A DNA stretch of 64,000 bases from Limisphaera sp049537155. GTDB lineage: Bacteria; Verrucomicrobiota; Verrucomicrobiia; Limisphaerales; Limisphaeraceae. The position numbers were made by a program, and so were the translations under genes. Under the pieces are notes generated by a model. That model was not told the origin of the DNA. It did not search any database and worked only from the letters and a program-made list of their open reading frames with translations. The stretch lies in the NCBI RefSeq assembly GCF_049537155.1, contig NZ_JBMVQZ010000002.1:365310-429309 (forward strand), in the 5' to 3' direction. Of this stretch, positions 1 to 10,104 are shown piece after piece (position 1 is the stretch's first letter; the number at the start of each line of letters is the position of its first letter).

Positions 1-1
1 G

Positions 2-2455
2 AAGCCGTTGTCCTCCTCGCAACAGGTCTTTTGGAAGGTTCGCGTTTGGGACGAAAAGGATCGGCCCTCGCCCTGGAGCACCAACGGCACTTGGATCATG
101 GGCATTCTCGACCCCGCCGAGTGGCGCGGCCGGTGGATCTGTGCACCCGCTGAAACGGAGGCGCTGATCCTGCGCAAAGAGTTCGAGGTTCGCACCGGCC
201 TGACCCGTGCCGTCGTTCACGTCTGCGGCCTGGGCCATTACGAGATGTTCCTGAACGGCCGGCGGGTGGGGGAGGACCTGTTCACCCCCGGCTGGACCGA
301 TTACCGCAAGACCACCTTGTACGACACGTACGACGTCACCGAGCTGCTCCGACCCGGACGGAACGCAATCGGCCTCATGCTCGGCAACGGGATGTATCAC
401 GTGGTGCGGCGTCATCGCTTCGCCAAGTTCACCGGATCTTTCGGTCCCCTCCGTGCCATCGTGCACCTGCGGTTGGAATACGCCGACGGCACCACGGCGT
501 TCGTGGGCACGGACCCCAGCTGGAAGGTTCATCCGGGTCCCATCACCTACAGCAGCATCTACGGGGGCGAGGATTACGATGCGCGGAAGGAACCGCGCGG
601 CTGGAAACTGCCCGGATTCGACGACCGTGATTGGGAGCACGCCGTGGCCGTGGTCCGACCGGCACCCACCCTGCGCGGCCATCATGCCGCCGCCCTGCCG
701 ATCCGGCCCATCGAGACCCGCAAACCGGTGGCCGTCCGGAAGCTGGCACCGGACGTCTGGATCCACGACCTTGGTCAAAATGCCTCCTGGATGCCCCGTC
801 TCACGGTTCGTGGTCCCGCCGGCAGCGCGGTCCGCCTGACACCTGCGGAGATCCTGTTCCCCGATGGTTCGATTGACCGTCAGACCATGGGCAGCACCAA
901 CCGCGGCATTTCCTGGTGGCAGTACACGCTCCGCGGCGGTTCACCCGGGCAGGTCGCCGGATCGGACGGTGACCCGGACGAGACCTGGTTTCCACAGTTT
1001 TACTACGTCGGTTGCCGCTATCTCGAGGCGCGCCTGTTTCCGGCCGAACCGGGTGGTCCGTTGCCGGAGATCGTCTCTCTGGAGGGCGTGTTGGTTCATT
1101 CCACATCCGAGCCGGTGGGCGAGTTCGAGTGTTCCAACCCTTTGGTGAACCAAATCCGCGACCTCGTTCGCTGGGCGCAACGGGCCAACATGGTCTCGAT
1201 TCTCACCGACTGCCCGCACCGTGAGAAGCTGGGCTGGCTGGAGCAGTACCACCTCAACGGTCCGGCCATCCGCTACGAGTTCGATCTGGGCCGTCTCTTC
1301 ACCAAGGGTATGCACGACATGGCGGACGCACAGTTGCCGGAGGGCCTTGTACCCAATATCGCCCCTGAACACACCGTGTTCGACGGTGCATTCCGCGCCG
1401 CCGCTGAATGGGGCAGTGCCTTCATCCAGGTGCCCTGGCAGCAGTACCTTTTTTACGCCGATCTCGATTTGTTGCGCGAGTATTACGATCGCATGAAACG
1501 CTACTTCGCCTGGCTGGACGCCCGCGCGAAGGACGGTCTGCTGGATCAGGGGCTGGGCGACTGGTGCGACTGGGGCCCCGCGCGCGTCAACCGGGCCGAG
1601 CTAACTCCTCCGCAGGTGACCGCCACGGCGTTTTACTATCTCGACGCTGCCACCCTGGCGCGCGTGGCCCGGTTGCTGGGCCGTTCGGAGGAGGCCGATG
1701 CATTCGCGCGCAAGGCGGAGGCCATCCGCGCGGCATTCCGGCGCGAGTTTTGGGACCCCGCCCGGCGCGGCTACGCCACCGGCTCGCAGGCGGCCAACGC
1801 CATCGCTTTGGCCATGGAGCTGGCCGAACCCGGTCACCGGGACGAGGTGCTGGGCTCGTTGATCCGCGATCTCGCCGTGCGCGGTTACGCCATGACGGCC
1901 GGGGACGTGGGATTCCGGTTCCTGGTGCAGGCCCTGGCGGAAAACGGGCATTCGGACGTGGTTTACCGGATGATCAATCGGCGGGACCCGCCCGGGTACG
2001 GCTGCCAGATCGAGCGGGGCGCCACCGCGCTGACCGAGTTCTGGGACGCGCGGCGCACCGGTTCCCACAATCACTTCATGCTGGGACACATCACCGAGTG
2101 GTTCTACAAGGACCTCTGCGGCATCGAATGCGATCCCGAGGGGCCGGGATTCAAGAAGATCGTGATCCGACCCGATCCGGTGGGCGACCTCACCCGGGCG
2201 CGCGCACGGTACGACTCGATTCGCGGTCTCATTGCAAGCGAGTGGAAACGCGAGAACCATGTATTCCAGCTCCGGGTGACCATCCCGCCCAACACCACGG
2301 CCACAATCTGGATGCCGGCCCGACGGGCGGAGGACGTGACAGAGGGAAACCAACCGGCGGCCCGGAGTGCGTGGGTGAAATTTCTGCGGATGGAGGGCGA
2401 CCGCGCCGTGTTTGCCGTCGGATCGGGAACCTACGAATTTGAAAGCCATTTTTGA
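2..2455 (+). CDS. Alpha-L-rhamnosidase, GH78 family, 5' truncated by window edge
   Basis: The reading frame is open to the left edge (codons AAG CCG precede the first TTG at 8), so the true start lies outside. The first visible residues (WKVRVWD...PSPWS) are the end of the fibronectin-like segment that normally opens GH78 proteins. Next come the N-terminal beta-domain (about residues 45-220), then the (alpha/alpha)6 catalytic barrel with the acidic motif TDCPHREKLGW near residue 400, and a second acidic motif GATALTEFWD near residue 675. A C-terminal beta-sandwich ends the protein. Family knowledge: the enzyme releases terminal alpha-L-rhamnose from plant or microbial polysaccharides. The export signal, if any, is outside the window. 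It fits with the GH29 enzyme further on as part of a deoxy-sugar-degrading lifestyle. Confidence 0.92.
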   Translation, partial: KPLSSSQQVFWKVRVWDEKDRPSPWSTNGTWIMGILDPAEWRGRWICAPAETEALILRKEFEVRTGLTRAVVHVCGLGHYEMFLNGRRVGEDLFTPGWTDYRKTTLYDTYDVTELLRPGRNAIGLMLGNGMYHVVRRHRFAKFTGSFGPLRAIVHLRLEYADGTTAFVGTDPSWKVHPGPITYSSIYGGEDYDARKEPRGWKLPGFDDRDWEHAVAVVRPAPTLRGHHAAALPIRPIETRKPVAVRKLAPDVWIHDLGQNASWMPRLTVRGPAGSAVRLTPAEILFPDGSIDRQTMGSTNRGISWWQYTLRGGSPGQVAGSDGDPDETWFPQFYYVGCRYLEARLFPAEPGGPLPEIVSLEGVLVHSTSEPVGEFECSNPLVNQIRDLVRWAQRANMVSILTDCPHREKLGWLEQYHLNGPAIRYEFDLGRLFTKGMHDMADAQLPEGLVPNIAPEHTVFDGAFRAAAEWGSAFIQVPWQQYLFYADLDLLREYYDRMKRYFAWLDARAKDGLLDQGLGDWCDWGPARVNRAELTPPQVTATAFYYLDAATLARVARLLGRSEEADAFARKAEAIRAAFRREFWDPARRGYATGSQAANAIALAMELAEPGHRDEVLGSLIRDLAVRGYAMTAGDVGFRFLVQALAENGHSDVVYRMINRRDPPGYGCQIERGATALTEFWDARRTGSHNHFMLGHITEWFYKDLCGIECDPEGPGFKKIVIRPDPVGDLTRARARYDSIRGLIASEWKRENHVFQLRVTIPPNTTATIWMPARRAEDVTEGNQPAARSAWVKFLRMEGDRAVFAVGSGTYEFESHF

Positions 2456-2995
2456 TGATCACGACGGGCCACTGGCCACGCCTTGCGGCCGTAACCGGCT
2501 GCGATCCGTGCCGGCTGATGAGCCCGTGGAGGAATCGCGGCAATCTCGGAGAGGCGCACAGCGCGCGGCGGGCTTCACAGGGAGAGGAAAGAGAAAAGCC
2601 GGAACGAACGGTGTTGATCCGTAGCCGCGGCCTTTTCGGGGACGGTGGGATCGCACGGGAGACAGCACGGTGTCCGGGCGCACATGCTGCTGCTCAGATG
2701 AACCCAAACGGGCAGGGGACAGCTTTCGCCCAACGAGGAAGAGAATATCTGTGCTCTGTGGTTTGGGAGAGAGGGTTGTTCTTGTCTTTTGTATCTCTGT
2801 GGTTGTGTGGAGGCGGTGTTCTCGTTGATCTCGCTGCTCCGGCGGGTGCATGCCGGGGAGGAGTATCTCCGTGGGAGGAGGCTGTCGGAGCGGCGATCTT
2901 CACGCGTGCCCATGGGGGAGTCGGGTCCCTCCGGGCCCGAATGTGGCCGGGGCGTGGGAAGGATTGTTTGTGGCCGGTGAGTGCGGGAGCAGGTC
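2456..2995. other. 540-bp gene-free stretch
   Basis: No convincing gene lies between the GH78 stop and the convergent response-regulator stop at 2996. Several ORFs of 60-200 codons run through it on both strands, but none has family features, and they overlap each other in unrelated frames. It holds the CTCTGTGGTT direct repeat described separately. No terminator with a T-tract was seen for either flanking gene. Confidence 0.6.
2754..2804. repeat. Direct repeat CTCTGTGGTT, two copies 41 bp apart
   Basis: Identical 10-mers lie at 2754-2763 and 2795-2804, set in a T-rich segment that contrasts with the GC-rich surroundings. 'Ctctgtg...ctctgtggtt' strings are a recurrent type of intergenic repeat in several environmental phyla, from memory. 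Whether this is a member of a genome-wide family cannot be judged from one window. Confidence 0.5.
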
Positions 2996-4351
2996 TCAGT
3001 GGTCCGGCGGGTCCACCCTGTACCCCGCTTCGCGGTAGCGCTGAAGTTTGTAGACGAGGGTGCGGCGGCTGATGCCGAGCACGCGGGCGGTCTCGGTGCG
3101 GTTGAATCCGCAGCGCTGCAGGGTCTCCAGGATCTTCTGTCGTTCGACCTCTTCCAAACGCAGGGATTCCTCCGAACCTCCGGGTTCCCCCTGTTCTTCC
3201 ACACTGCGGAGGATGCGTGCGGGCAGGTGTTCCGGCAGGACGAGTTCCCCCCGGCAAAGGAGCGCGGCCCGTTCCATCACGTTGCGCAGTTCACGGACGT
3301 TGCCGGGCCAGGCGTACCTTTGGAGGATCTCCGCCACCGAGGGCGCGAACCGCGCGCGGCCTCCTGCAAACTGGCGCAGGAAATGGGTTGCCAGGGGCAG
3401 AATGTCCTCGGGCCGTTCCCGCAGGGGCGGCACGTGAAGTTCCACCACGTTCAGCCGGTAATAGAGATCCTCCCGGAACCGGCCCTCGCGCACGGCTGTT
3501 TCGATGTCGCGATTGGTGGAGGCGAGGATCCGCGCGTCCGAGTGAACGTCCAGATTGGAGCCGATGCGCTGGAAACGGCCGTCCTGGATGACGCGCAGCA
3601 GTTTGGCCTGCAGCGGCAGCGCCATGTCGCCGATTTCGTCGAGGAACAACGTGCCGCCGCGGGCCTCCTCGAACCGGCCGATCCGCTGGCGCGTCGCGCC
3701 GGTGAAGGCGCCCTTTTCATGGCCGAACAGTTCGCTTTCCAAAAGGGTCTCGGGGATGGCCGCGCAGTTGATCTTGATGAGGGGGCCGTGGGCGCGCGGG
3801 CTCCAGGCATGGATCAGATCGGCCAGGACTTCCTTGCCCACGCCGCTTTCCCCGGTGATCAGGACACGGGTTTCGGACCGGGCCACCAGTGCGGCGTCGC
3901 GAAGCAGCGCGCGCATCTGCGGGCTGACGGCCACCACGTCCGGCGGCAGTTCCGGCAAGGGCCCGAGATCGGTCCGGTCTGCGGACTGGCCGGTGGCCTG
4001 CCGGACGTGCTGGAGCAGTTCCTCCAGGTCTATGGGTTTGGGCAGGTAATTGAGCGCGCCGTCGCGCATGGCCCCCACGGCTTCGCGGATGTCGGCGTAG
4101 GCGGTCACCAGCAGGACCGGCAGGAGTGCATTCTGCTGGCGGGCGCGGCGCAGGGTTTCCAGGCCGGAGATTCCGGGCATCCGGACGTCGGAGATCAGCA
4201 GATCCACCGGTTCGCGTTGCAGGACGGCCAGGGCTTCCTCCCCGGTGGAGGCCGTCAGGGTGACGTAGCCCCGGCCGCGCAGAAACGACTCCAGCAGGCT
4301 GCGTTGGCCGGGATCGTCGTCCACGATCAGGATGCGCGGCGTGCGATTCAT
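2996..4351 (-). CDS. Sigma-54-dependent response regulator (NtrC family)
   Basis: This 451-residue protein has the complete NtrC layout. The receiver domain (1-120) has acidic residues D11-D13, phospho-acceptor D55 (ISDVRMPG), T83 and K105. The AAA+ sigma-54 activator domain has Walker A GESGVGKE at 167-174, the sigma-54-contacting GAFTGA loop at 214-219 and Walker B GGTLFLDEIGD at 232-242. A Fis-type helix-turn-helix (FNRTETARVLGISRRTLVYKL) sits near the C-terminus. It should activate sigma-54 promoters once phosphorylated. No histidine kinase is adjacent, so it looks orphan here. Its upstream neighbour region is the decayed gene block, so its original partner may have been lost. The start ATG at 4351 gives a normal-length receiver domain. 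Confidence 0.95.
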   Translation of the reverse strand: MNRTPRILIVDDDPGQRSLLESFLRGRGYVTLTASTGEEALAVLQREPVDLLISDVRMPGISGLETLRRARQQNALLPVLLVTAYADIREAVGAMRDGALNYLPKPIDLEELLQHVRQATGQSADRTDLGPLPELPPDVVAVSPQMRALLRDAALVARSETRVLITGESGVGKEVLADLIHAWSPRAHGPLIKINCAAIPETLLESELFGHEKGAFTGATRQRIGRFEEARGGTLFLDEIGDMALPLQAKLLRVIQDGRFQRIGSNLDVHSDARILASTNRDIETAVREGRFREDLYYRLNVVELHVPPLRERPEDILPLATHFLRQFAGGRARFAPSVAEILQRYAWPGNVRELRNVMERAALLCRGELVLPEHLPARILRSVEEQGEPGGSEESLRLEEVERQKILETLQRCGFNRTETARVLGISRRTLVYKLQRYREAGYRVDPPDH

Positions 4352-4638
4352 GACTGACCGCTTCCATCCTAATTACCGTCAGAGGTCTCACAAGGGGATT
4401 CCCACCGACACCGCCCCGCCCGGTGGCCCTGTCGTCGGATGGAGACCGATCGTCGGAGTGACCGGGACGGAGATGGTTGGATGAAAGCCTCGGACATGAG
4501 CCCCCGGTGCGCTGCTCCTTTTAGCGGCGCATGGTTCACTTTCCACCTGGTCGGACACTCCCTTCTCTGGAGTCAAGCCGGAAGCGGCCGCTTCAGTCTT
4601 TGGACGCGCCGTTGAAGCATCCCGCGCCGTTTGGCCGG

Positions 4639-6663
4639 TCAATCGGCCGGTCCGGCGAAGACCTTTGATGGCCGGTTCCGTTTTCTGCCCGGGCCTTTCT
4701 GACGCGCCGCGTTTTCGCTCTCCCTTGCAAGCCCGGCCATGGGCCGGCCCACCGGTTCGAAAGTGAAGGACTCCTGCCCGGTGGCGACTCGGATGGAGAG
4801 AGACGCCCGGCTGCCAGGGGTGGTGAATGCAGCCCCACCCGTCGGTCCCGAAACAGTCCATCCTGCTTTCCCCTCTTCCATCCGGAGCCGGATCCTCACC
4901 ACATCCGATTCCGTCAGATGATAAAGCCAGAGGGTGTATCCGATGCGGCCCATCGGCTGCGCGATACGCTGATAAGCCACACCCCCATCCCGTTCCTGCA
5001 GACCCTTGACACTGGCCGCGTACCAGCCAGGTTGTAGGCCCACGGGACGATCGGCGTGGACGATCGGGTCCGCCTCGCTTGGGTCCACGGGCGGCGGCAG
5101 CCAGTGCCATCCTTCCAGTGCCGGGCTGGCCGAGACGGCCGCCGTCACGTAGAGCGGGCGGGCATCCGGATGCGTCTCCGCCCAGCGCCGCAGCCGGGCC
5201 AGGTCCTGGCCCCAGTCCGTGTTGCTGTGCAGCAGATGCCGCCACCTGTTTTCCGGACCCCCCGTGCATTTGTTGAAGTAACTCAGGCTGTGAGGGTACA
5301 CCCGGAGACTGCTGAAGACCGTCCATGCTGCCAGCCCGGTCAATCAGAGGGTGGCGGCGTCCGGATCGAACCGCAAACGTTGCACAACCCGGGCGACTCA
5401 AACATAGAAAAACGGTACGACCGGTAACACGTAACGGAAATGATGGTTGAACCCTGTGTGTGAACTGACCAGGGCCACCACTGCCAGAGGTGGCAGGAGC
5501 AGAGCCGCCTCATCCGGGAGCACGGGACAGGGTAGCCGCCGTCGGGCCAGCCGGAACCCTGCCGTTGTCTCCAGCAACAACATTCCCACCGGCTCTTTCA
5601 CCCCCCCGGCGTACAAATCGTAATACCGTCAACCGCCATGACGCCATTGACCCCGCAGATGGGACCGGTTGCCAGGATCGAACTCGCTCTGTCGAACGTC
5701 CATTCCGAGTACTTAGTTAAACGGAAGCGGCACCGGCACTGACCCCAGCCATGTGCCTTGGAACCGGTTGATCCTGCCGAGCTCGCCACGGGCTGGGTCT
5801 CCCGGCCGGGTCAACCAGCGACAACTGAGCGGGTAATCCCCCAGGCGACGCATCGTGCCTTCGAAGGCGTATCCCACACGGAGGACCAGCCAGGCCGAGG
5901 CAAGGACCGCCGCCATCTGCACCGTTTCCCGCCGCCAGGGCGCGGGCGCGCCCTGACATGCCCACCCCACGGCAGAGGAAGAACCAGATCAGTGGCCACA
6001 GGGGCACGAGTACGATCCAGGTGAACTTGGTCAGTAGCGCAAGTCCCAGAAGCACTCCGGCTTCCAGCGCGCGGACGGGCGCGGGCTGCCTGTACCACCG
6101 CCATAACACGTATCCGGCTGCCAAACCGATCGCCGCCGCGCCCAGGTCGGGCGTGATGAGGTGGCCATGTCCCAAAACGTTCGGCCTCACGCTTGACAGC
6201 ATCGCAGAGAAAAGCCCGGCCCGTGCCCCAAACACTGCCCGGGCCCGCCGGCGGCAGATCCACGATCCCAGCAGGCTCAGCGGCAGCACCATGAGCCGCG
6301 TCCGGAACAGGAGCATTTGGGCCTCCCAACCCAGCTCCTGCACAAACCGGCTCATCAGCAGGAACTCGGGGCGCCGGACCTGAAAAGCCTCTTCAACCCA
6401 GGCCGGCATCTGCTCCGCTGCGACCTCCCGTACCGGCCAACAGGCCCACAACCGAACCAGCGGCGGATTGACACGGTACAGATCAGATTCCCCGGATTGC
6501 CAGTGCCAGATGCCTGAGGGGAGGTGACCGCCCTCGTCGTCCCCTGCCATGCTGTCGCTCTCCAGGCCGCCTACACCAGCAACCCGACGTGGAACAGCGC
6601 CACGACCAGCAGGAGCACGCCCTCGGCGTGGGAAACCCGCCGCGTTGGAGCCATGTTGTTCAT
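4639..6663 (-). pseudogene. Decayed ArnT/PMT-like membrane glycosyltransferase
   Basis: Conceptual translation in pieces gives one ArnT-like (GT39/GT83-type) protein. The order is: an N-terminal membrane helix (MNNMAPTRRVSHAEG, start at 6663), DDEGGHLPSGIWHW...YRVNPPLVRLW (6550 onward), SPNVLGHGHLITPD-like and LTKFTWIVL segments, RLGDYPLSCRWLT, VLGMDVRQSEFDPGNRS, TGFNHHFRYVLPV, and SLSYFNKCTGGPENRWRHLLHSNTDWGQDL. It is broken by in-frame stops at 6571-6573 (TAG), 5713-5715 (TAA), 5629-5631 (TGA), 5398-5400 (TGA) and about 5344-5346 (TGA), and by frameshifts near 6550-6560 and 5950-5990. The family puts sugars from polyprenyl-phosphate donors onto proteins or lipids. The gene is surely inactive. 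Exact ends are approximate. Confidence 0.88.
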
Positions 6664-7025
6664 TCTATCCATGCGTTGGTGGGGGGGCTCGCGAGACCCT
6701 CGGTGCGGTCCACGGCCGCTCCTCCGATCCGACCGTCCTGCCAACACTCCCTTGGTATGGGAGATTGGGAGCTTGGTCCAGCAGGGACCATGCTCGAACC
6801 ATGAGCTCTTCGGCAGCTGACTGCGGGAAGGTGGGCGGACTCCAGTGGACGCCACCGGACGTTGGGGCTGGGAAAGCCCTCGGAGTCCCGCTCTGTCGGG
6901 GCGCCAGAGTTTTCGGACTCAGGCGCGGGAGGCAGCCACTGACGGAACAGCCTACCCCGGTGGCGTTTGTACACAGCGGCTGCCGTGGCGCAGTCATCGT
7001 TCCCACAGTACAGGCTGTAACACCA
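6664..7025 (-). other. Unresolved stretch, possibly more gene remnant
   Basis: This 360-bp interval between two decayed genes has open minus-strand frames (for example a helix-like AEELMVRAWSLLDQAP and a Cys-containing GWCYSLYCGNDDC), but no frame is convincing throughout. It may be the 3' part of the upstream DoxX-like remnant or another broken small gene. Nothing else was recognised. Confidence 0.35.
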
Positions 7026-7461
7026 TCCGCTGTCCGGTCCGCTTTCTGCCTCCGCCTCTGCAGTTCTCCGGGCCGCCACAAGGGTGACGATCCCCAACAC
7101 CAACATCCCGGTGGCCATGCCCACTGCCATCCGTTCTTCCGTTTTCGGGCGGGACTCCCTGGTCGGGTCAAGCCAGCCCACACATCCGCACCCTGTGGCT
7201 CGATCACCCGCCAGGGCTGCGTGGCAAACCACGAAATTACCGCCGAGCGACAGGAGCAAAAGACCTTGGGCCACGCGCAACCGACCTGTCCACGGGTAAC
7301 CTTCCATAACCAGCTGCCGCAGCACGGCACCGGTCCGCCCCAGCGCCGGTCCGGTTGCAACACCGGGTCGTTACCCCTTACACTGTCCGTGGCCGGTCCA
7401 CCGCTTTTCCCAGGGCCGTGAGCCCCAGCAGCACCGCCGTGAAGCGCCGCAGTGCGGTTAG
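7026..7461 (-). pseudogene. Remnant of a DoxX/MauE-like small membrane protein
   Basis: The N-terminal half (ALRRFTAVLLGLTALGKAV) lies in one frame and ends at a TAA at 7378-7380. The rest (QLVMEGYPWTGRLRVAQG, LLLLSLGGNFVVCHAA, GCGCVGWLDPTRES, GMLVLGIVTLVAARR) lies in another frame from 7325. The pattern of four hydrophobic segments with a CGC(V/F)G motif after the third resembles DoxX/MauE-like quinol-linked membrane proteins. A frameshift between about 7326 and 7380 plus the stop make it non-functional. The family assignment rests on the motif layout only. Confidence 0.6.
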
Positions 7462-7591
7462 GCACAGGTGCGGCCGACTCCCGACGGGCAAGGCAAGCAA
7501 CCTTTCGTTGTGTGGACCGCTCTCAAGTGCCCGGCCCGGGGGCCCGGGCATCAGGCCGGCTCATCCCCATGGACCCTCTTTTGCAACCATG

Positions 7592-8839
7592 TCATGAAAA
7601 AGGCGGCTTATGACCGAATGCCCTGCCGGCCGGGGAGATGCGGTGTCTGTAGAGGGTCCAGCCGATGGCCAGCGCCAGGACGAGGCTGCTGGTGATGAGG
7701 ATCCGCCGGTAGGTCACCGCGCGGCGGGCCTGCCGTGTCTCCGCCTCGGCCAGCCGCTGACCGCGGGCGACGGCCGACCAGTTGCCCTGCGCAAGTTCCC
7801 AAGCCGAATACGGCCCCGGCTTTGCCTGCGGCAACTCTTCCAATGAAAGGATCCGGTTGGTGTTGGCGTAAGTCACCAAACCCTGCCGGCCCTCGGAGCG
7901 CACCCGGTGATCGTCGACCATGGCTACTCCCCGGATGGGCGGAGAAAGGACGATGGCATCGTTGTGGGTCCGGATTCTTTCGGCCCGGATGTTGACGCCC
8001 TGGGTTTCAAAGAAGCCCGTGTGAGGGTCCAGCCGCTCACCCCAGTAGGACTTCAGCTGGTACAGGCTGAGACGGGCTCGCCACGGGACCCGCCAGCCGT
8101 CGAAGTCCGGGTTTCGAGGACTTCATAGACGATGTTGATAAAACCCTTGTCGAATGGGACCGGGTGGCGTTCTCCGCGCCCGCGGATCTGCATGCCGACG
8201 TACCATTTGAGTTCGCCGTCCTCGGCCATGTGCAGCAGGGCCGGCACACCCCAGGAGCCGGGCAGCTTCTTCCACCAGGTGGCCTCCTGATACCAATGGG
8301 CGACCGATGAATTCACGGGGTTGCCCGACGTCACCCCTGTGGAAAAGGGCGTGCTCATCAGATCACTGGGTTTGAGCCCGGCCAGATGTCCGTGTGAAGC
8401 GAACGCCAACCACACCGCAGCCGCCATGTGCACCTCAGAAGGCACTCCGTTGGTGTGTTCAGTGATGTGAAGGGTGTTGGGGATGCCCGTTTCCTTTGGA
8501 GAAGGTGGGGGGGACAGGGATGACCTGTTTGATGGCCTTGTCCGAGGTTCGTTCGGTGACCAAATACACGGTGTTTTCGTCACCGGCAGCGAGGTGACGG
8601 AAGTAGCCGCGGGTGTCTTCGATGGGCGTGAGTGCGGGCTCAAGCCGGATCTCTCACCGCCGGTCCTGGAGGCGTATCTGGAAGCGATAGACCCACGGGT
8701 CGGTGGTATCCGGAGTTCCCCAAGCGGCCGTGCCCTCGACGGTCAATGCCGGTACCACCCCCGCCTGCGGTCGGTCGCCCAGGACGATCCAACACAAACC
8801 GACCCGGATCGAAGACGCAACGGTCAGGATGATTCGCAT
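7592..8839 (-). pseudogene. Broken gene for an exported, C-terminally anchored protein of unknown function
   Basis: Stitching three frames gives a coherent protein. It starts MRIILTVASS at 8839 and runs to VYRFQIRLQDRR, where a TGA at 8654-8656 interrupts it. The same frame continues EIRLEPALTPIEDTRGYF...TERTSDKAIKQ. A frameshift near 8480-8490 leads into ITEHTNGVPSEVHMAAAVW...NIVYEVLETR. A one-base shift near 8115 leads into DFDGWRVPWRARLSLYQL...RIRTHNDAIVLSPPIRG, ending with a membrane helix (ILITSSLVLALAIGW) near the C-terminus. The in-frame TGA probably replaced a Trp codon. I do not recognise the family. The N-terminal hydrophobic stretch and the late helix suggest an envelope protein. 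Confidence 0.72.
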
Positions 8840-8958
8840 GAGTCCAGTGGGTTGGAAACTCCGAACGCACAGGCTGTCAACAAGGGGCCGTCCCGGCGGC
8901 CGGGGGGCGGGCTTCTTCGGCTCCACGGGACCTTGATGGGAAAGGTTGCACACCGAGC

Positions 8959-9370
8959 TTACGGGTGACACCCGATGGAAATGCGAACGGGTAACCATTG
9001 CTCCCATGCGTTGGTCTGGGTGAAGTCCTTGCAAGTGCCGTTGGTACAGATTCCTCCCGCGCGCTCGGTGATGGTGACCCACGCCTTCACGGGGGTGCCG
9101 TCCGGGTTCGGGATGGTCAGGCACTTGACCCGGAGGCTGCATCGCAGAAGACGATTTGGTTGGCGGTGACCCAGGAACATGGGACGCCGTTATTCTTGGG
9201 CCGGGGTCCGGAGTCGGTGCATTCCGTGCAAATGGATTTCAACTCATTGGACGAAAACGCGTTGGGGCACGGCTGGGCCGGCACGGTGGCGATCCGGCCC
9301 GGGATGCATGCACCAATGGCCAGGGCCGTGAACGCGGCGGGTGCATTTGCATGTGCCTGCCTGCGGCGAG
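8959..9370 (-). pseudogene. Broken gene for a small Cys-rich secreted protein
   Basis: One frame reads AFTALAIGACIPGRIATVPAQ...LKSICTECTD...NGVPCSWVTANQIVFCDA. A one-base shift near 9130-9140 leads into VKCLTIPNPDGTPVKAWVTITERAGGICTNGTCKDF and ends at the stop at 8959. The joined product has about seven cysteines after a hydrophobic, signal-like start, which suggests a short exported disulfide-rich protein. No clear start codon with a ribosome binding site was found, and the family is not recognised. It is the most upstream member of the decayed minus-strand block. Confidence 0.6.
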
Positions 9371-10104
9371 CAACCGTGTGCGCGAGGGGTTTCCTTGTCG
9401 TTCGTTTGGATCAGGTGTGTTCGGCTCCTGCGCAGGCGACCCGGGCTGGAAGTGCGGAAAACCCGACCGCCCGCTTGTGCGGAGACCGAAAGGGGTTCGG
9501 ACGTCTGCAACCGGGTCTGGTTCATGGCGCTTGGGCTTTACGGGCCCGTTAATGGCATAAAAAACCTGTCAACACGTTTTTCGTTCGTTTGTGATCAGCC
9601 CGGTCGGACATGCGGTGGCCGCGCGGAGTCCGGACCATGGGCTGGCGCGGTTTTGTTCCGTGCGGGCACGACCGTGCGGTTGGACTGCAGGCGGAGGGGG
9701 GGCACGGTTCGCGGATGGACGCGTCCAAGCGTTTGAGGTCCTGATGGGGCCATGGGGGCCCGTTGCCTCGGGCCCCATGCCTGGGACCCGCAGTGAACTT
9801 CGGTTGAGAGTTTGGCTGGCGCCTGGACGGCGGACAGGGAGCTGCGGCGAGGCGGGCTCCTGCCGTTTTCGCGAGGCGTGGTTCGGGTGCGGATGGTTTC
9901 GTGTTCTGCGAAGGGCGGGATCGGTTCCTCCGTGGTGGGTTCCCCGGACTGTTCCGTGACGCGGTGCGGGTGGGGAGGGATTCGAGAGGCTGCTGGCGTC
10001 CCGGGTGGGCCGGTTTGGTGGCGCCGGGGATCTGATCGCTTTCACTCTCGACGGGTGAGGTTTGAGCCGCTAGGTTGCGGCCCAACGTTCGCGAGGGGAA
10101 TCCT
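9371..10104. other. Gene-free stretch between the pseudogene block and the Lrp gene
   Basis: About 730 bp with no supportable gene on either strand. A TTGACA-like hexamer occurs on the minus strand at 9567-9572 pointing into the pseudogene block, but no matching -10 box lies at the right distance. The promoter of the Lrp-aminotransferase pair must lie in the right-hand part. No clear sigma-70 boxes were visible there. Confidence 0.5.

Noticed and set aside
2981..4357. Plus-strand ORF of 458 codons opposite the response regulator
   Set aside because: The minus-strand protein has every NtrC motif; the plus-strand one has none.
4639..8839. TGA read as tryptophan (recoding) in the decayed genes
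   Set aside because: Many intact genes in the window end in TGA (for example mlaE, rplE, capF), and the same remnants also have frameshifts and TAA/TAG stops, so decay explains it.
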